Origin: Brachyhypopomus gauderio
Lineage: Eukaryota > Chordata > Actinopteri > Gymnotiformes > Hypopomidae
Length of the DNA stretch: 64,000 nt
Direction of reading: 5' to 3'
NCBI RefSeq assembly: GCF_052324685.1
Contig: NC_135218.1
Coordinates: 10,531,516-10,595,515 of the forward strand
Shown: positions 48,838-61,400 of the stretch, one piece after another
How positions within the stretch are numbered: the stretch's first letter is position 1
Layout of the letters: each line of letters starts with the position of its first letter
The notes under the pieces: model-generated
Database searches by the model: none
What the model saw: only the letters and a program-made list of their open reading frames with translations
What the model was told of the DNA's origin: nothing
Program-made: the position numbers and the translations under genes

Positions 48838-51534
48838 CTATGAGGACATGGCATGTGAGAACCATAATAAGCATCTGACATAAAGGTCTTTTCCTCATAT
48901 ATCATATCGTAACAAAACATCAATGCTGGAGCAGTTATATCACACTCAGGCAACACCTGATCTTTCTTTAATGGTGATGTACTCAGTGCATTATGATCAG
49001 TACTGCGATCACTTGTGATATTCCAGTTAGTGCATTATGTCTATTATGTATTTTCATGGTTTCTTACAGTTCTATGAGTAAATGAGTAAAGTGATATTGA
49101 TTTTATGTCCACTTAAAAAAATCACAGAAAAATGCACGTTAGTAAGATTAGGTCAGACCTCAACTTTAAAAGACTGAAGCAAAACCATGAGGTATTGATA
49201 GTAAATTTACAAAGTTATGGGCATGGCCCAAATACAATTAATCATTTTGCATTAAATAATATTTAGTTGATGCTTTGATAAAAGCAAACAAATAATGTCT
49301 AGATTATAAAGTTCAGTTTGAATAAAGTTCAGATTCTTCCAATACCTAACATGGTGTGGTGTTTCCATGACTGAGGTAATCAGTAAAGCTCTAAAGCATC
49401 TCATGGCTGTGCCTGAAGACTCTCTATATCAGATATTTATATTTCTCTGAGGAAAGGATTAGTTTATCTCCTGAACTAGAGTACTGCCTAGAAGGATAAC
49501 TGTAAAAGTCCAAAACCTTTTAGCTGATATATCATCTTCCATGAAATCAATTGTAACAGGAAAGTGTAACAAGGACCAAGACCACACTGACATGCACTAA
49601 CCCTCTCAAACCACCAGGAGTCTCCCACTTACCAGTGCTGTCACAAAACAGCATAATTCAGATTGACATAATGACGGTTTAATACTATTTGTAAAGTTTT
49701 CATTGTGTTTTCCAAAAACTTTATTTGTGATACTGGAATATGATTACTTATGTCAAATGTCTGAGGTTAAGGAAAGGTAAAATTTTATGCATACTTTATG
49801 CATACATATATGTAGATTAATTGCGGTGAAGTATAAGCAGTTGTGGTGTTAAAACACACTTAATGGTAAAAACAAACAAACAAAATAAATAAAACAATAA
49901 CATTAACACCCATCCACACACAACTAGATTTATTAGCAAATGTGATTATGCTGAATGATTCCCATTACAAAAGAAGACATTCCAATATAATGCATTGCAT
50001 ACAAGATAAAACATTGCAATACAAACTTTCACATTTTAAACTACCAAAGTAAAACAATAATACTGAGCACATATTTCAGTAAGCTGGCAAGGCAATAAGA
50101 AAAGCTGGCATTGAGAAAGTGTGGTAGTTTGTCGGAGTATGTCGAATGCAGTATAGCAACGACTATATTAACCATGACTCCTGCAAATGTACTTCCTCTC
50201 CCGCATTTGGGGTTTAAACACGGCCAATTTTGCCATGTCAGACATACAGGGCACAGTATAGTTGGTAGCTGGTAGCTGATGATAATAACACTTTAGGCTG
50301 CTATGGAATGCACATAAAGTCATGGGATAACAAACAACATAATAAGTTAAGTCCCACTTTTATTTCATGTTTTATATTTTCAATGAGTGTCACTGATTTG
50401 TCATATTGATGTATATTATTTTAATCATTCAAACCTCCATCATCACCTCTTTTGCAAAGTTCAGTTTCAGTAAAGTGCAGTTTAAGGTTTGAGAAGTTTT
50501 GTACTAAAATAGACTGACCAGCTCTATTACCTGAATTCAGCTATTGGTGTGTATTTGAATCTACTGAAATGTGCTTTGTGGGTGAGTGTATGATCCATTT
50601 ATAATAGGTTCACTGTCAGAAGTCCAGCTGAGGTGTCTAGTTGAGAGGATCAAAGTTAGACATTCCAGAATGAGGTTGAATATATTTAAATCCACACCAC
50701 TATTATAGCAAGCCAAACTTTTTTATTATGCCCATTATTAAATCAGCATTGAATGCACATTTCTATATGTATAATAAATGCACTAAAACCAGGCCAGTCC
50801 CATGTGCCTTTTTAGGGAATAAGAAACACTGCATATTGATAATGTCATGGCAGCACTGGCTATTGTGCAAAGTTGCAGACCAAAGCGGCTTAGACTGCAT
50901 ATGCATGTCTTTCTGTTCTCTTATTGACAGTCACTATCTGACTATACCTCGCCTGTCTGCCCAAACAATATGCTTTATGTGATTCATGTACTGAACCATT
51001 TGCAGATCATTTTAAATGTTAAATAAAATAAATTCTTATTTCTATAATGTGTGCATGTGCATATGCCTGTGATGTTTCAGAAGTTCTCCATATGTAGTAC
51101 CATACAAAGGTTTTAGGACACATTAGATATTTTAAGCTTTTATCTCAACAGGAAGTGTTTGTATGCAAAATAAATGGTACATAATACATAGCTAAACGCT
51201 AACACAAGAAAACATGAAAACAAACATTAGTTTTCTTCAAAGATTTTAATATTTTGTAGCTGGATTAAAGAACACAGGTTTGCTTTTCAGGGTTCTACTT
51301 GAGGTTTCACTTATAAAATGCCTTTAGCATGGTAATGACCGTCAACACTCTGAAACAAACAAGCCGATGACACCCTTGTAGTTTGGTATAGTGCCACAGC
51401 CTCTGAAACCGACAGAGTCTAAAGGAACAAAAGGAGTTTCATGAAACACTTTTTGCACTGATAAATAATTCAAAATATAATAAATAAACACACACACACA
51501 AAGGGAATGTGTAGGTAATATGCCATGTGAAGTA
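48561..51534. other. No recognised gene
   Basis: AT-rich. An open frame at 48553-48759 ends in a short Lys-rich stretch; I have no support for it as a gene. The (TA)n tract is listed separately. Confidence 0.4.
48766..48834. repeat. (TA)n microsatellite
   Basis: About 68 bp of pure TA repeat. Confidence 0.97.
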
Positions 51535-52190
51535 TATTTGCACTCACCTGCCACTTTATTGGGAACACCTGTACACCTGCTCATTCAAGACATTATCCAA
51601 TCAGCCAATCATGTACCAGCAGAACAGCGTCGGTTAATGTGAACAGCAAGTCTCTGAATGGTGAAGCTATGAAAGAATTGACTCTGACATGTTTGTTGGT
51701 GCATTGTCGCTGGTTGAGTATTTCAAATATTGCCGGTCTCCTGGGATTTCACACACTCTCCAGAGTTTAAACAGAATAAGATGAAATATAGAAACATTGT
51801 GGTGGAGAGGGGAGAACACCTTGATGGTGGAGAGGGGGGAGTGGTGATACAGCACCTTGATGATTAGACACCAGCTGAGCACTGTTGGAATGACAAAGAC
51901 TGAGTATTGATAACATCCCTTTTTGGCCACTGTTTACTTCCACAATGATAACGTAGTATGTTACAAAGCACAAGTCATCTCATACTGGACCTATTACCAT
52001 GACAATGAGACAGTGCACCTTAACAGCTTCACAAGTCTCCAGCTCTAATTCCAGTAGAGCACCTTTGGGATGTGGTACAACAGAAGAGTGTGTGGGGTGA
52101 GAGAGGTGCGGCATCAGATTTCAGCAGACAGATCAGCAGCAATTTAAATAATCAATCAGAACAAAATCTAAAAAGGAATGTCTTAAAGGA
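51535..52190 (+). mobile_element. Degenerate Tc1-like transposon
   Basis: The start cctgccactttattgggaac, then acctgtacacctgctcattc, is the end of a common fish Tc1-type element. The transposase survives only as scattered pieces: a helix-turn-helix region near 51690-51775, and near 52040-52075 the codons for PVEHLWDVV, a Tc1 catalytic-region motif. Stops and deletions separate them. The right end is approximate. Confidence 0.72.
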
Positions 52191-52198
52191 ATATTATA

Positions 52199-52322
<124 letters not shown>

Positions 52323-52462
52323 AATATGTCATAAGGAACATGTAAGGGTAGTTTGCAGCATGATATACAACAAGTGCATAGCGTATTAGCCTGTAGCATT
52401 CAACAGTAATTGCCTGAAGCCTAAAGCTTATCATGTTTTCTAGTGATAGTGATAAAGCAGGC

Positions 52463-52464
<2 letters not shown>

Positions 52465-52552
<88 letters not shown>
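52465..52552. repeat. (GT)n microsatellite
   Basis: GT repeat. The words after it (ggaatatgtcataaggaa) are the same as those following the tract at 52321, showing a local duplication of tract plus flank. Confidence 0.96.
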
Positions 52553-52555
<3 letters not shown>

Positions 52556-52559
52556 GAAT

Positions 52560-55500
52560 ATGTCATAAGGAATATGTAAGGTTAAAGCAGGCAGATGTGT
52601 GTGTGTGAGGCACCATATTGGAAATTGGTGCAGGTTATGAACATTGGTAGATGGGGTGAAGCACAAGACTGGAATTGCTAGTGGATGTGGGTAAAACAAA
52701 CAAACTACAGGTCCCACAGTATGTTGTGCTAACTATTCTGAGGCTGGACATGGTCTTGTACTCGGAAAGTAAACAGATAATTTATTTTATAGAGTTAACA
52801 TTTAGAAGTTAACAGTTCTATTTGTGGATGCAGAGGAAGAAGCTTTTGAGGGGAAGAAGTTCGCAGATCTGTCTGAGGTGAGAGGACTGCATGGTAGGCA
52901 CATATAAGACCGGTACAGGTAGGTGTTAGGGGATTTGTAGCTAAGTCTGCCACATCCTTGCTTGTGCAGTTTGGCTTTAGAGGCTGTAAACTAGGGGCAG
53001 CTGTGAAGGAGTTATCAGCTGAAGGTGCAAGTCAATGGCTTTGGATACGGACAGCGCAGTGAATGAGGACAGCACAGACTAGTTGGGGAGATGCATTATA
53101 AAGGTGGAAGGGTGGAACACGGAGGACGGAGTAGGTGAGTGGGGAACTGCGTCGTGTCATTGTGCAACGTGGTACGCCCAGATGGAATCGGTAGCACTGA
53201 GCGGGCAGTTGGAGTTTCAGTGGCCCTAGTCATCGGGGAGGCTGGTATGGATTTGCGTTGTTGGAGAAAACCTGCTGAGACGGAAAATCCACATGCAACC
53301 GGTGGCACTTTATATGCATTAATGGTGCCTGTAGGGCCAGGTAGAGGCGTAGTCACAGGAGAGTCCACTATAGATTTGATAGTTTAGGAAGTGAGTGGCT
53401 GTGTGGGGGGCAGCACGGCTGTGTGTGCTATTGACAGAGCACAAAAGCCATAAGGAGCTGATGTCTGAGCATGTGGTGTCAGAGGAGTTGGGTTTGGCCT
53501 TGTTCACCACGGTGGGTTTATGTTTAAACAGGTGCAGCTTGGATTTAACGTTAGTGTAGTTGTGGGTGGAGCTGGGAGGCCAGACCTTTGGCCTTCTGGA
53601 TGCGTAGTGGCCTTAATTTAGCAAAATACAGATGAAGGGATGTGTGTACCTGATGGCCCCAGAGAAGAGCACACAACATTGGGCTGCTGACGTGAAGAGA
53701 GTGGTCTGGGTCCTATGTGAACCTCCACTGGATTGGTAAACCTTTGTCTCAAAGTATTACTCACAAATAAGAGGAGTTAGTATGGGTTGTAAAGTAGAAC
53801 CGTCCTGTGAAAACATCTTTTTTGGATTTATTGAAGAAAGATTTTCTTAACAATATATTGGATCTGTACCCACCATGTTTATGAGATGCATTCCTGACAT
53901 TTCTGGTACTGCCATGTGCACATTTAAAGAGCTCTAAGTGTTCTTCCTTCTCCAAGCTCTCCAAGCTCTGAGTATAGAACATAAACATTTTTGGATGTTT
54001 CAGTTGTGTCTGAAATTCTGATTTAAATTCTACCATTTATGATAAACCAACAAACTTTCATTCACATTCCAAGGCTGGCCAAAACTACTTACCTTTCTCA
54101 CAGATATTAAAACAGAGGCTCATATTATACATAAACCCTTCAGAATCCGCCAGGACAATGTAGAAACTGCATCCTTTTAAGGATCCTTCACTAATCTCCT
54201 ACAGGTTAGACAAAAACAATAAAGACATGAGTGTCAAGAGATACAGTAAATGACCAGTCGAATAATAAGTGCTGTACTGAAGTCTGCAACTGCTTTAGTA
54301 GTGCTACACAAAAATGCATTAACACTGCTGTTAATTTATTAACAAAGCTGTTAAAAATAGCATTGTTACCTCCTATTCCATTTTATGTATTACTGCAGGA
54401 GTTGTCTATTGTATTCCTTACAAGATGTAATCATCTTTACATTGGAGAAAAACAAGAGATGGTTTAATGATCATATTGTGGAACACATTTGCACCGTCAT
54501 AATTAAGGATTTGTTGTTTCCAATAGCAAGGAATATTAATACTAATGAATATTGTGTTAATGACATAACATATCTGTTAATATTGGCAGTTGCCAATACA
54601 ATTAAAACTCAAAGAAAAGTAAGTGAAAAAAATAACAGATCTACACTGAACTTTAAAACCCCAAAGAATGAATGTTATGGTGTAAACCATTTACTTATTC
54701 CCTGGGTCCTTATTCATATTAAGTAATAGTTTCAGAGAGAAGAAAGACATTTTATAGAAGGCATAGACATATTCTGCCAGTGCATGCATTATTAATCCAT
54801 ATTATTAATGCATCTTATTAATGTTTTTTGCTCATGACATCACGTCAAACAAGACCTGCCAGAACCTTAATATTTGAATAATAAAATAATGCTATTTAAT
54901 ATTTTATGAATGGCCTATCCTGCAGAATTGAAAGACCTACAGCAGGTGAATTTATTTATCTATTTTTAAGCATTTCCTATCCTAAGCTTCATCACAGACA
55001 CCACTGAGTACAAACAAGTCTAAACGGATCAGTGGTTACAGCAGAAGCAGCGTTGCAAGCAAGGAGACTTTTGAACAGATGGATTCTGACAGACATAATT
55101 ACGGTCTAACAATGAAAACAGGTTATTATTTGCACTGCGCTCCTTTCTTCTTCCTTTTCGGTCACATGTGCACCTGCAAATCATTCACTTTAATCCCTTC
55201 CCACTGTAGCTATTAAAGGATGGCATGCAGTGACAAAGAGCCGTGTCCCTTATCTTTAGTTTCTTGAATGGTCTGGGGGCTTATTTGCATCACTTCCTCA
55301 AATATTACCATGCCCATGTGCCAATCATTCACAACGAATCCTAGGCTGCTATGACTCAGAAATCGGCCACATCTAGCCATGGATATCCTGTTCTGCAGAG
55401 CAAAAATAATGTGTCATTCATGATGCAGGGTTTGATTTAATTCAGGTCCCAAGTGTTGACAGCAGCTGAATATTGTGTGGTGCTTGTTGTGACTTCTCTG

Positions 55501-56130
55501 TCGTAATGTCCAGGTGGGCTGTCCTGTAAAGTCTTTGTGCTGACTCCCTGGGTTACACTGCTTCTCATAAACAATCAGTTCTTGGTGTATTAGTTGAATC
55601 TGTCCTCCCATTAAAAGAATCTGGAAAATCCAACAACAGTGTCCTAGTAGTTTCAAGCCATTTGTTCTATGTTGGGAGGGTTACATGAGTCCGCTGTGTA
55701 AGTATAAGTGACATATTGCCTTTCATCCACTGTGTATTTTAGCTGTGATAGACCAAAAGCTGTTAGGAGAAAACCAGTGCTTCAGCCTCTCCCATGGCTA
55801 TCAACCCCTAAACTCAACTTATTAACAACGTCTACGCTATTGCTATTGCTTTGCTTACAGATCTTTTAAAAATTACTTTTAGATACTTGGAAGTTCATTG
55901 ACTCGCAATAACTTGTCTTAATCTTTGCACAGTCCTGCAATGTTCCAATTGCCTCTTAAACATATGACCTGTTTAGTCTGGATATTTTGTGCATGTTAGA
56001 CTATATATTGCACAAAATATTGCAGATAAGATGACCTATGCGAAGTTGAATAAATGCATATTAAAACCATCAAGTAACACATTCCTTTGGTTATTCTCTT
56101 TGGCATGTGACAACATTTTTTTTTTTGCCA
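52560..56130. other. No recognised gene
   Basis: Unassigned. On the minus strand 53096-53590 has Pro/Thr/Ser-rich open stretches broken by stops. 55260-55440 has several binding-site-like words (octamer atttgcat at 55281-55288, AP-1-like tgactcag near 55353). Neither is enough for a call. Confidence 0.35.
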
Positions 56131-56134
56131 AAAG

Positions 56135-56400
56135 CAGTGAATTTTTCTTCCATCCTTTGATATTTTCCTGTGAATTTTACTAGGGACACAAGACAGCTCC
56201 TTACTAGGTCATCCAGAACACTCTGAGGACTCGTTACAGAGACAGTCTTTGCGTAGCGGGCCACTCTCACCCCAAACATTCACTGCACCAGGATTAAACT
56301 GCATCACAAAATCAGGACATTTCTTAATAGAAGTGCCATTTCAGTATTTGTTGTATAGTTTATTTTTAGAGATTGTCTGCTCTCTTCAGAACAGTGCAAT
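56135..56400 (+). repeat. Dispersed repeat, copy A
   Basis: Shares words in the same order with 59925-60160: tgtggattttactag/tgtgaattttactag, acaagacagctcctt, cactctgaggactc, caccaggattaaactgc, and tatagtttatttt-agaga. It is the same orientation, about 3.8 kb apart. Nature unknown. Confidence 0.7.
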
Positions 56401-57431
56401 CTATATGTAACTGGATAATTTTAGTTCTTGTATCAAACTGGATTTGAAATGGAACAATGTCGATTCAGTGCAAAATGTCATCATTAATTAGATGGACATT
56501 TATATCAAAACTGCATTGTGACCATGTAGCAATTATGGCCCTATTTTTCCTCTCATTTCAGAAGACTGTGGGTAATTGGACACAATTCTCATTTTATCTT
56601 GTTGACCAATGAGAATGCCACAGAACTCTATAGCACAGCCAGTGATCTGCCTTCTGAGATGATGCCTGGAGTAGTGGATTTTAACATACAATTGGCAATT
56701 ACAAATACATTTATACACTACAGCTTTTAATGCTTTTTATAAGTGTAACACACATTAAGGCTTGAGCTCAGGCGTCTGTAGCAAGAGTAACTGGTGCAGA
56801 GAGGTGTGCTTGGCATAATACTTCATTCTGAGCCAAAGACAGAACTGTGACCCACAGACAGAAAACAGTCACGCCTGGTGTGGCAGGAGGAACTCTAAAC
56901 ACATTCTTATGATGTTTTCTCAGTTAACTGATCTTACAAAATTTGTCTTTGAGTGCTGCAGATTTACAACGATAAACCAAAATTTGTCCTTGAGTGTTTT
57001 AGATTTACAGCGTGAAACCAATCAGGCAATGGACTCACTGGCTTGGTCCGGCTCTTTGGCAAAACAGAAGTGATGCATAATATCTCTGCATGAGCCACTA
57101 GAGCTATAGAGTGCTGTTATAGTTGATTAGAGGTCCAAACAGAACACAGCAGTAGCATAGGGTGTTGGTGGGGACCTGGTGGGATTTCTGTTAGTCATTT
57201 TCGAACGGCTGAAGGTTTGAATTACTCTGAGCCATCTGAGTCATCAGTGTGAGAAATGTATGAATTTCTGACAGCAATAAGTGATGTAATGCAATTTGGT
57301 CAAACAAAAATGCTCGGAGCTTATTACAACTTAGCAAAAGTACAACTTTTAAACATAGACTACTTTGACTGGCTTTAGGGAAATTACATGTGCCAGAAGA
57401 AAGACAATTGTTCAATATACACGATATCATA

Positions 57432-58027
57432 CACTGCTGCTTGAAAGTTTGTGAACTTCTTGGGTAGTTTAGACTTTTCTTTACCATGATTCCTTAATTT
57501 AATCATCACCAGTTTTATTGTATATGAAATGTCAGGTTTATGTTCATCAATTCGATTTACTTTTTGAGGAAAATGTGTGAGTTGCCAGGAGGCTACATGA
57601 AACACGGAACCAGAGCATGTGCATTAGTAAAGTCAATTAGGTAAAAGACTCATGTGACACACATGTGAGTGCTCAAGTAAGCAGACAACTCAAATGAGAG
57701 ATCCTTGGGAAAAGATTTGAGCCACACTGATTAAAAGGGAGAGGAAACCAACCATTGTCATGCCAAGCCATAAAGCATGCAGATCAACAAAGAGGAAAGG
57801 AGACATCTGAGGACAACAGGAAGGAGGTGCTGACAGCCCATCTGTCTGGGGAAAGCTGTAAGACCGTCTCCAAAAGATTACAGCTTTCACTGTTCTGATT
57901 GTCCCTTACTTGAAAGGTCTGCTTTACAAATTGAGATTTGGGTGTTCATGTCATAAGTTTTATTTACATTTATTTTTAGAAAACAATGACCATGTCTGGG
58001 TGGTTCACAAACTTTCAAGCAGCACTG
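57432..58027 (+). mobile_element. Tc1/mariner-type element, internally deleted
   Basis: 596 bp with inverted ends CACTGCTGCTTGAAAGTTTG at the left and the inverse at the right (24 of 25 paired over 57432-57456 and 58003-58027). TA lies on both sides (57430-57431, 58028-58029). Inside, 57823-57894 encodes LSGESCKTVSKRLQLSLF, like the helix-turn-helix of Tc1 transposases, and then a stop. The catalytic DDE part is missing. Confidence 0.82.
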
Positions 58028-58034
58028 TATATAC

Positions 58035-58455
58035 ACTCAACACCGATTATGCCTCGCAGAGTTTGCATCTGACCTGTAAATTGTTCATCACCAGCCAATT
58101 TCTGAGTACATGACCACTGCTGACCAGACATAATTTGGGTGGCAGGCAATTGGCAGTGGTGTGTTAGTGAGAGTGGAACTGTTACGAATGTTTCAGACAC
58201 AGCAGTGTAGCTGGAGTTTTTATTAGTGCCAGTACCATTACTGAGCTGAGAGAAGACTACTAACTGGAATTGTCCAGACTGTAGTAGTTCTAGGATCAGA
58301 AACTGACCACCAACATAGAGTTAAAAGGATGATAAACATAAACTGCTCACAGAAACAGATGGGCTGTCGTCCATGAATGAACATCTATAAATGTGTCTCA
58401 AATAAATAATCCCAGTGAAGTGGGTGGTGAGTTTATATTGCTTTCAGAAATAAAT
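58035..58455. repeat. Probable old dispersed repeat
   Basis: Contains tcagacacagcagtgtagct, then ggagtttttattagtgcc and a later agatgggctgtcgtc block. This order resembles a repeat common in fish genomes, but I cannot name it or define its ends. Confidence 0.4.
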
Positions 58456-61400
58456 GAATAATATAAATCATGGTCACTCTCAACAGGTTTCACGTGAGAG
58501 AATTTTAGCAATTGATCATCTAGGCTTGCAAAAAAATCTGAGCACAAACCATGTTACATTTTTACTGTCCCGATGTGCTTTTTACCATTGTTGAAGGACC
58601 ATTTCATAATCAGATTAGAATGTCTTGCAATGATCAGTATGAATTATAAAATCATGAGGATGCTACTGTATTTAACAACTTCTCACAAGACAAAAAAACA
58701 CTGGCCACATCCATTAAAATACCACAGTGGTCTATTATCATATAAAAAATAACAATAGGAATTTATTTCTAAAACAAAAACGATACTTTCATCATGGCCC
58801 AGCTGTCAGTCAGCCAAAGAACCACAAATCAAATGGCACAGCCATGCCCACTTTCAGCCACGCCCACTTTCACCTGTTCATTTATACTCACCTGCACCTC
58901 TCTGTCTGTTCACTCCTCCCTCAGTCCAACAGGTCTCCGCCTCCAGTGCTCCGTATTCAAGCCTCTCCATGTCTCTGCTGAACCTGCTGTTCATGACACA
59001 GCTCATCACGACTTTTGCTTTTGTAGCCACTACTAGCTTCTTCTCCTCATTGTTTTTGGACTTTTCATTAAAATTGGTTCTCTGTTAAATCCACTCGCGT
59101 CTTGTTCTGCGCCTGCAACATGTCACATCATGCCACGAGATGTAATATTAAATCAAAGAAACTGAAACCTGGCTAATCCAAGTTCAAAAATGGCAAATAT
59201 TTTCACTTTTTTTTATTGTGCTCTATCTTTGCTTGCAGGTGTGTTCAATGCTCCAGGGAAGGGTGTCAACATTCTCCTGCCTATTTCCATACATGGCATC
59301 ACACGGAGGCAGTGGTGCTGTTGGTACCCCAGAACTGCTATATGCTAGTTTGCGAGATATATATAAGTCTGTACCAAATGTAAGGCAACACTGGGGACAG
59401 TGGCTGATATGCAGCCAGTCTCTGCCACTACAGTCAGAGATTGACAGACACAGACTCTGACTCTGTCCCAAGTTCGCAAGTTTATCCTGCTGTAAGCATG
59501 CTAGAATGTTTTCATGTTTCATAAACATGGTACTGCACAAGAATGTTTTCTGCATTTTTTTCTCCCACAATGAGGTATATTTGTAATTGATTTTTTACAA
59601 TAACTATATATCGCTTATTGATATTTACGGTTGCTGTTACATTTAAAAATGAGGTGACGTACTATTAATATTGAATGAATTTTAAAGGTGCATGAATTTC
59701 GCCTGTATATGGCCTCAGGAACATCCCTCTCTAGCAGTAGTGTGTCAACACAGTGTGTCAACACAGTGTGTCAACATAGTCTACTTGCCTTGTTTCTGCT
59801 TCTTCATATTCTATAAAATTATATGTGAGCAAACTGGAGCAAAAACTGTGGATGAACATATGTGTTTAAAAAAACAAAATTCAGCTTGCAAAAATACATA
59901 AGAAATAGGATTTTCTATCCTTCAGTATTGTTCTGTGGATTTTACTAGAAGGTGGAGCCCAAGACAGCTCCTTGCTACCACACCCAAATCATTCTGAGGA
60001 CTCATTGCAGACTTTGGGTATCAGGCCACTCTCAATACAGATTCACTACACCAGGATTAAACTGCTTCTAAAGATACTGATGTAGATCATGACAGAAATT
60101 TCAATATTGATTTTTATAGTTTATTTTCAGAGACTATCTGATCATTGAAAATAAAGTGTGCCGCTGTTCTATTCTTTCAGGAGACCTTGAGTAACCAGAC
60201 AGCCCAACTATGGAAGACTTTTAAGCAAGCTAAGAAAGGCCAAGATATGATGCAACAAAATGTAGACTAAAACCTGTAGGAGTGTAGGCTTTATGTTAAG
60301 AAGTAATACAATGAATACTAACCCATTCCAGATTGATAGAATGAAGAAAGAAAAATGTAATTGCTGATCATGGCAACTCATTTGGGACACACGATGACAT
60401 GGGCACCTACAGCTGCCCCCCGAGCTGGATCACAGCGCTAAAAAGGAGATCTTCAGTGTTAAAGAAAGGAATTATTAATTATTAATTAGCCAGGTCAGTT
60501 GCCTCATCTGAGCCCAATTGAGCACAATAGACTAGAGAAAAGGCCCCTCAAACGAACTGACACTGGCTTCATTACAGATTACCAGAGAAGATACTCAGCT
60601 TCTAGAAAGGTCTATGGGTCACCAACTTCACGCAGTCCAATATTACAACCAGGTTTTTTATTACTATTAAGCAAATTTTTAAGATGACTTTAATTTTTCC
60701 ACTTTGTTGTGATCCCTAAATGGCAGAAATAATTGTAAAAAGTCCAGTGATTTAAATTTTTTATATTTCACTGAATGTAGACATAAAATTTCAGTATTTT
60801 GATGCTGAAATTTCCTCATTTGATCTCAGAACTGCAGAGCCAAAACAATAAAAATCATTGCTCTACTACGGCATAGTAGCTGTGTGGAACCTCGTTTAAA
60901 TTACATAACAAGCTTTTTAAATTAAATGAAAGATGTCAACTGAATCTGGATATGGGAGTCATAACTGAATGGGTTAATAGACTGAGTTACATTGAGGAAC
61001 TGAGTCCATACTCCAGAAGAGATGGAATAAAGTCAAGCACTTCGCATCCCTTTAAAAACAGAGGCCAGTTCCATTGCTTTTCCTTTTTATTTCTGCATCA
61101 TCACACACATAATGAAGGATCAAACGTGTCAGTACATAGGTACACACTCACTCACACACAAACAAATAAATCAGAGCACAGTAAAGTACTATATTTAAAA
61201 ATGATTTGGTCAGTATTTTTGAAGAACGATTGTACAGTTCTATATTCAGCAACATTATTCAGCATGTTTTAACAGTGGTGGGCAAAGTACACACATTCTG
61301 TATACTTACGTGAAAGAAAAGTTACTCTTGGTAAAATCCTAGCCAAATAATTGTAGAGGTCCTTTGTATAAATATCCACTTGAGTTAAAGTACAAAAGTT

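Noticed and set aside
53096-53590. Pro/Thr-rich minus-strand frames as a gene
   Set aside because: Broken by stops and without recognisable domains or consistent splice sites; base composition explains them.
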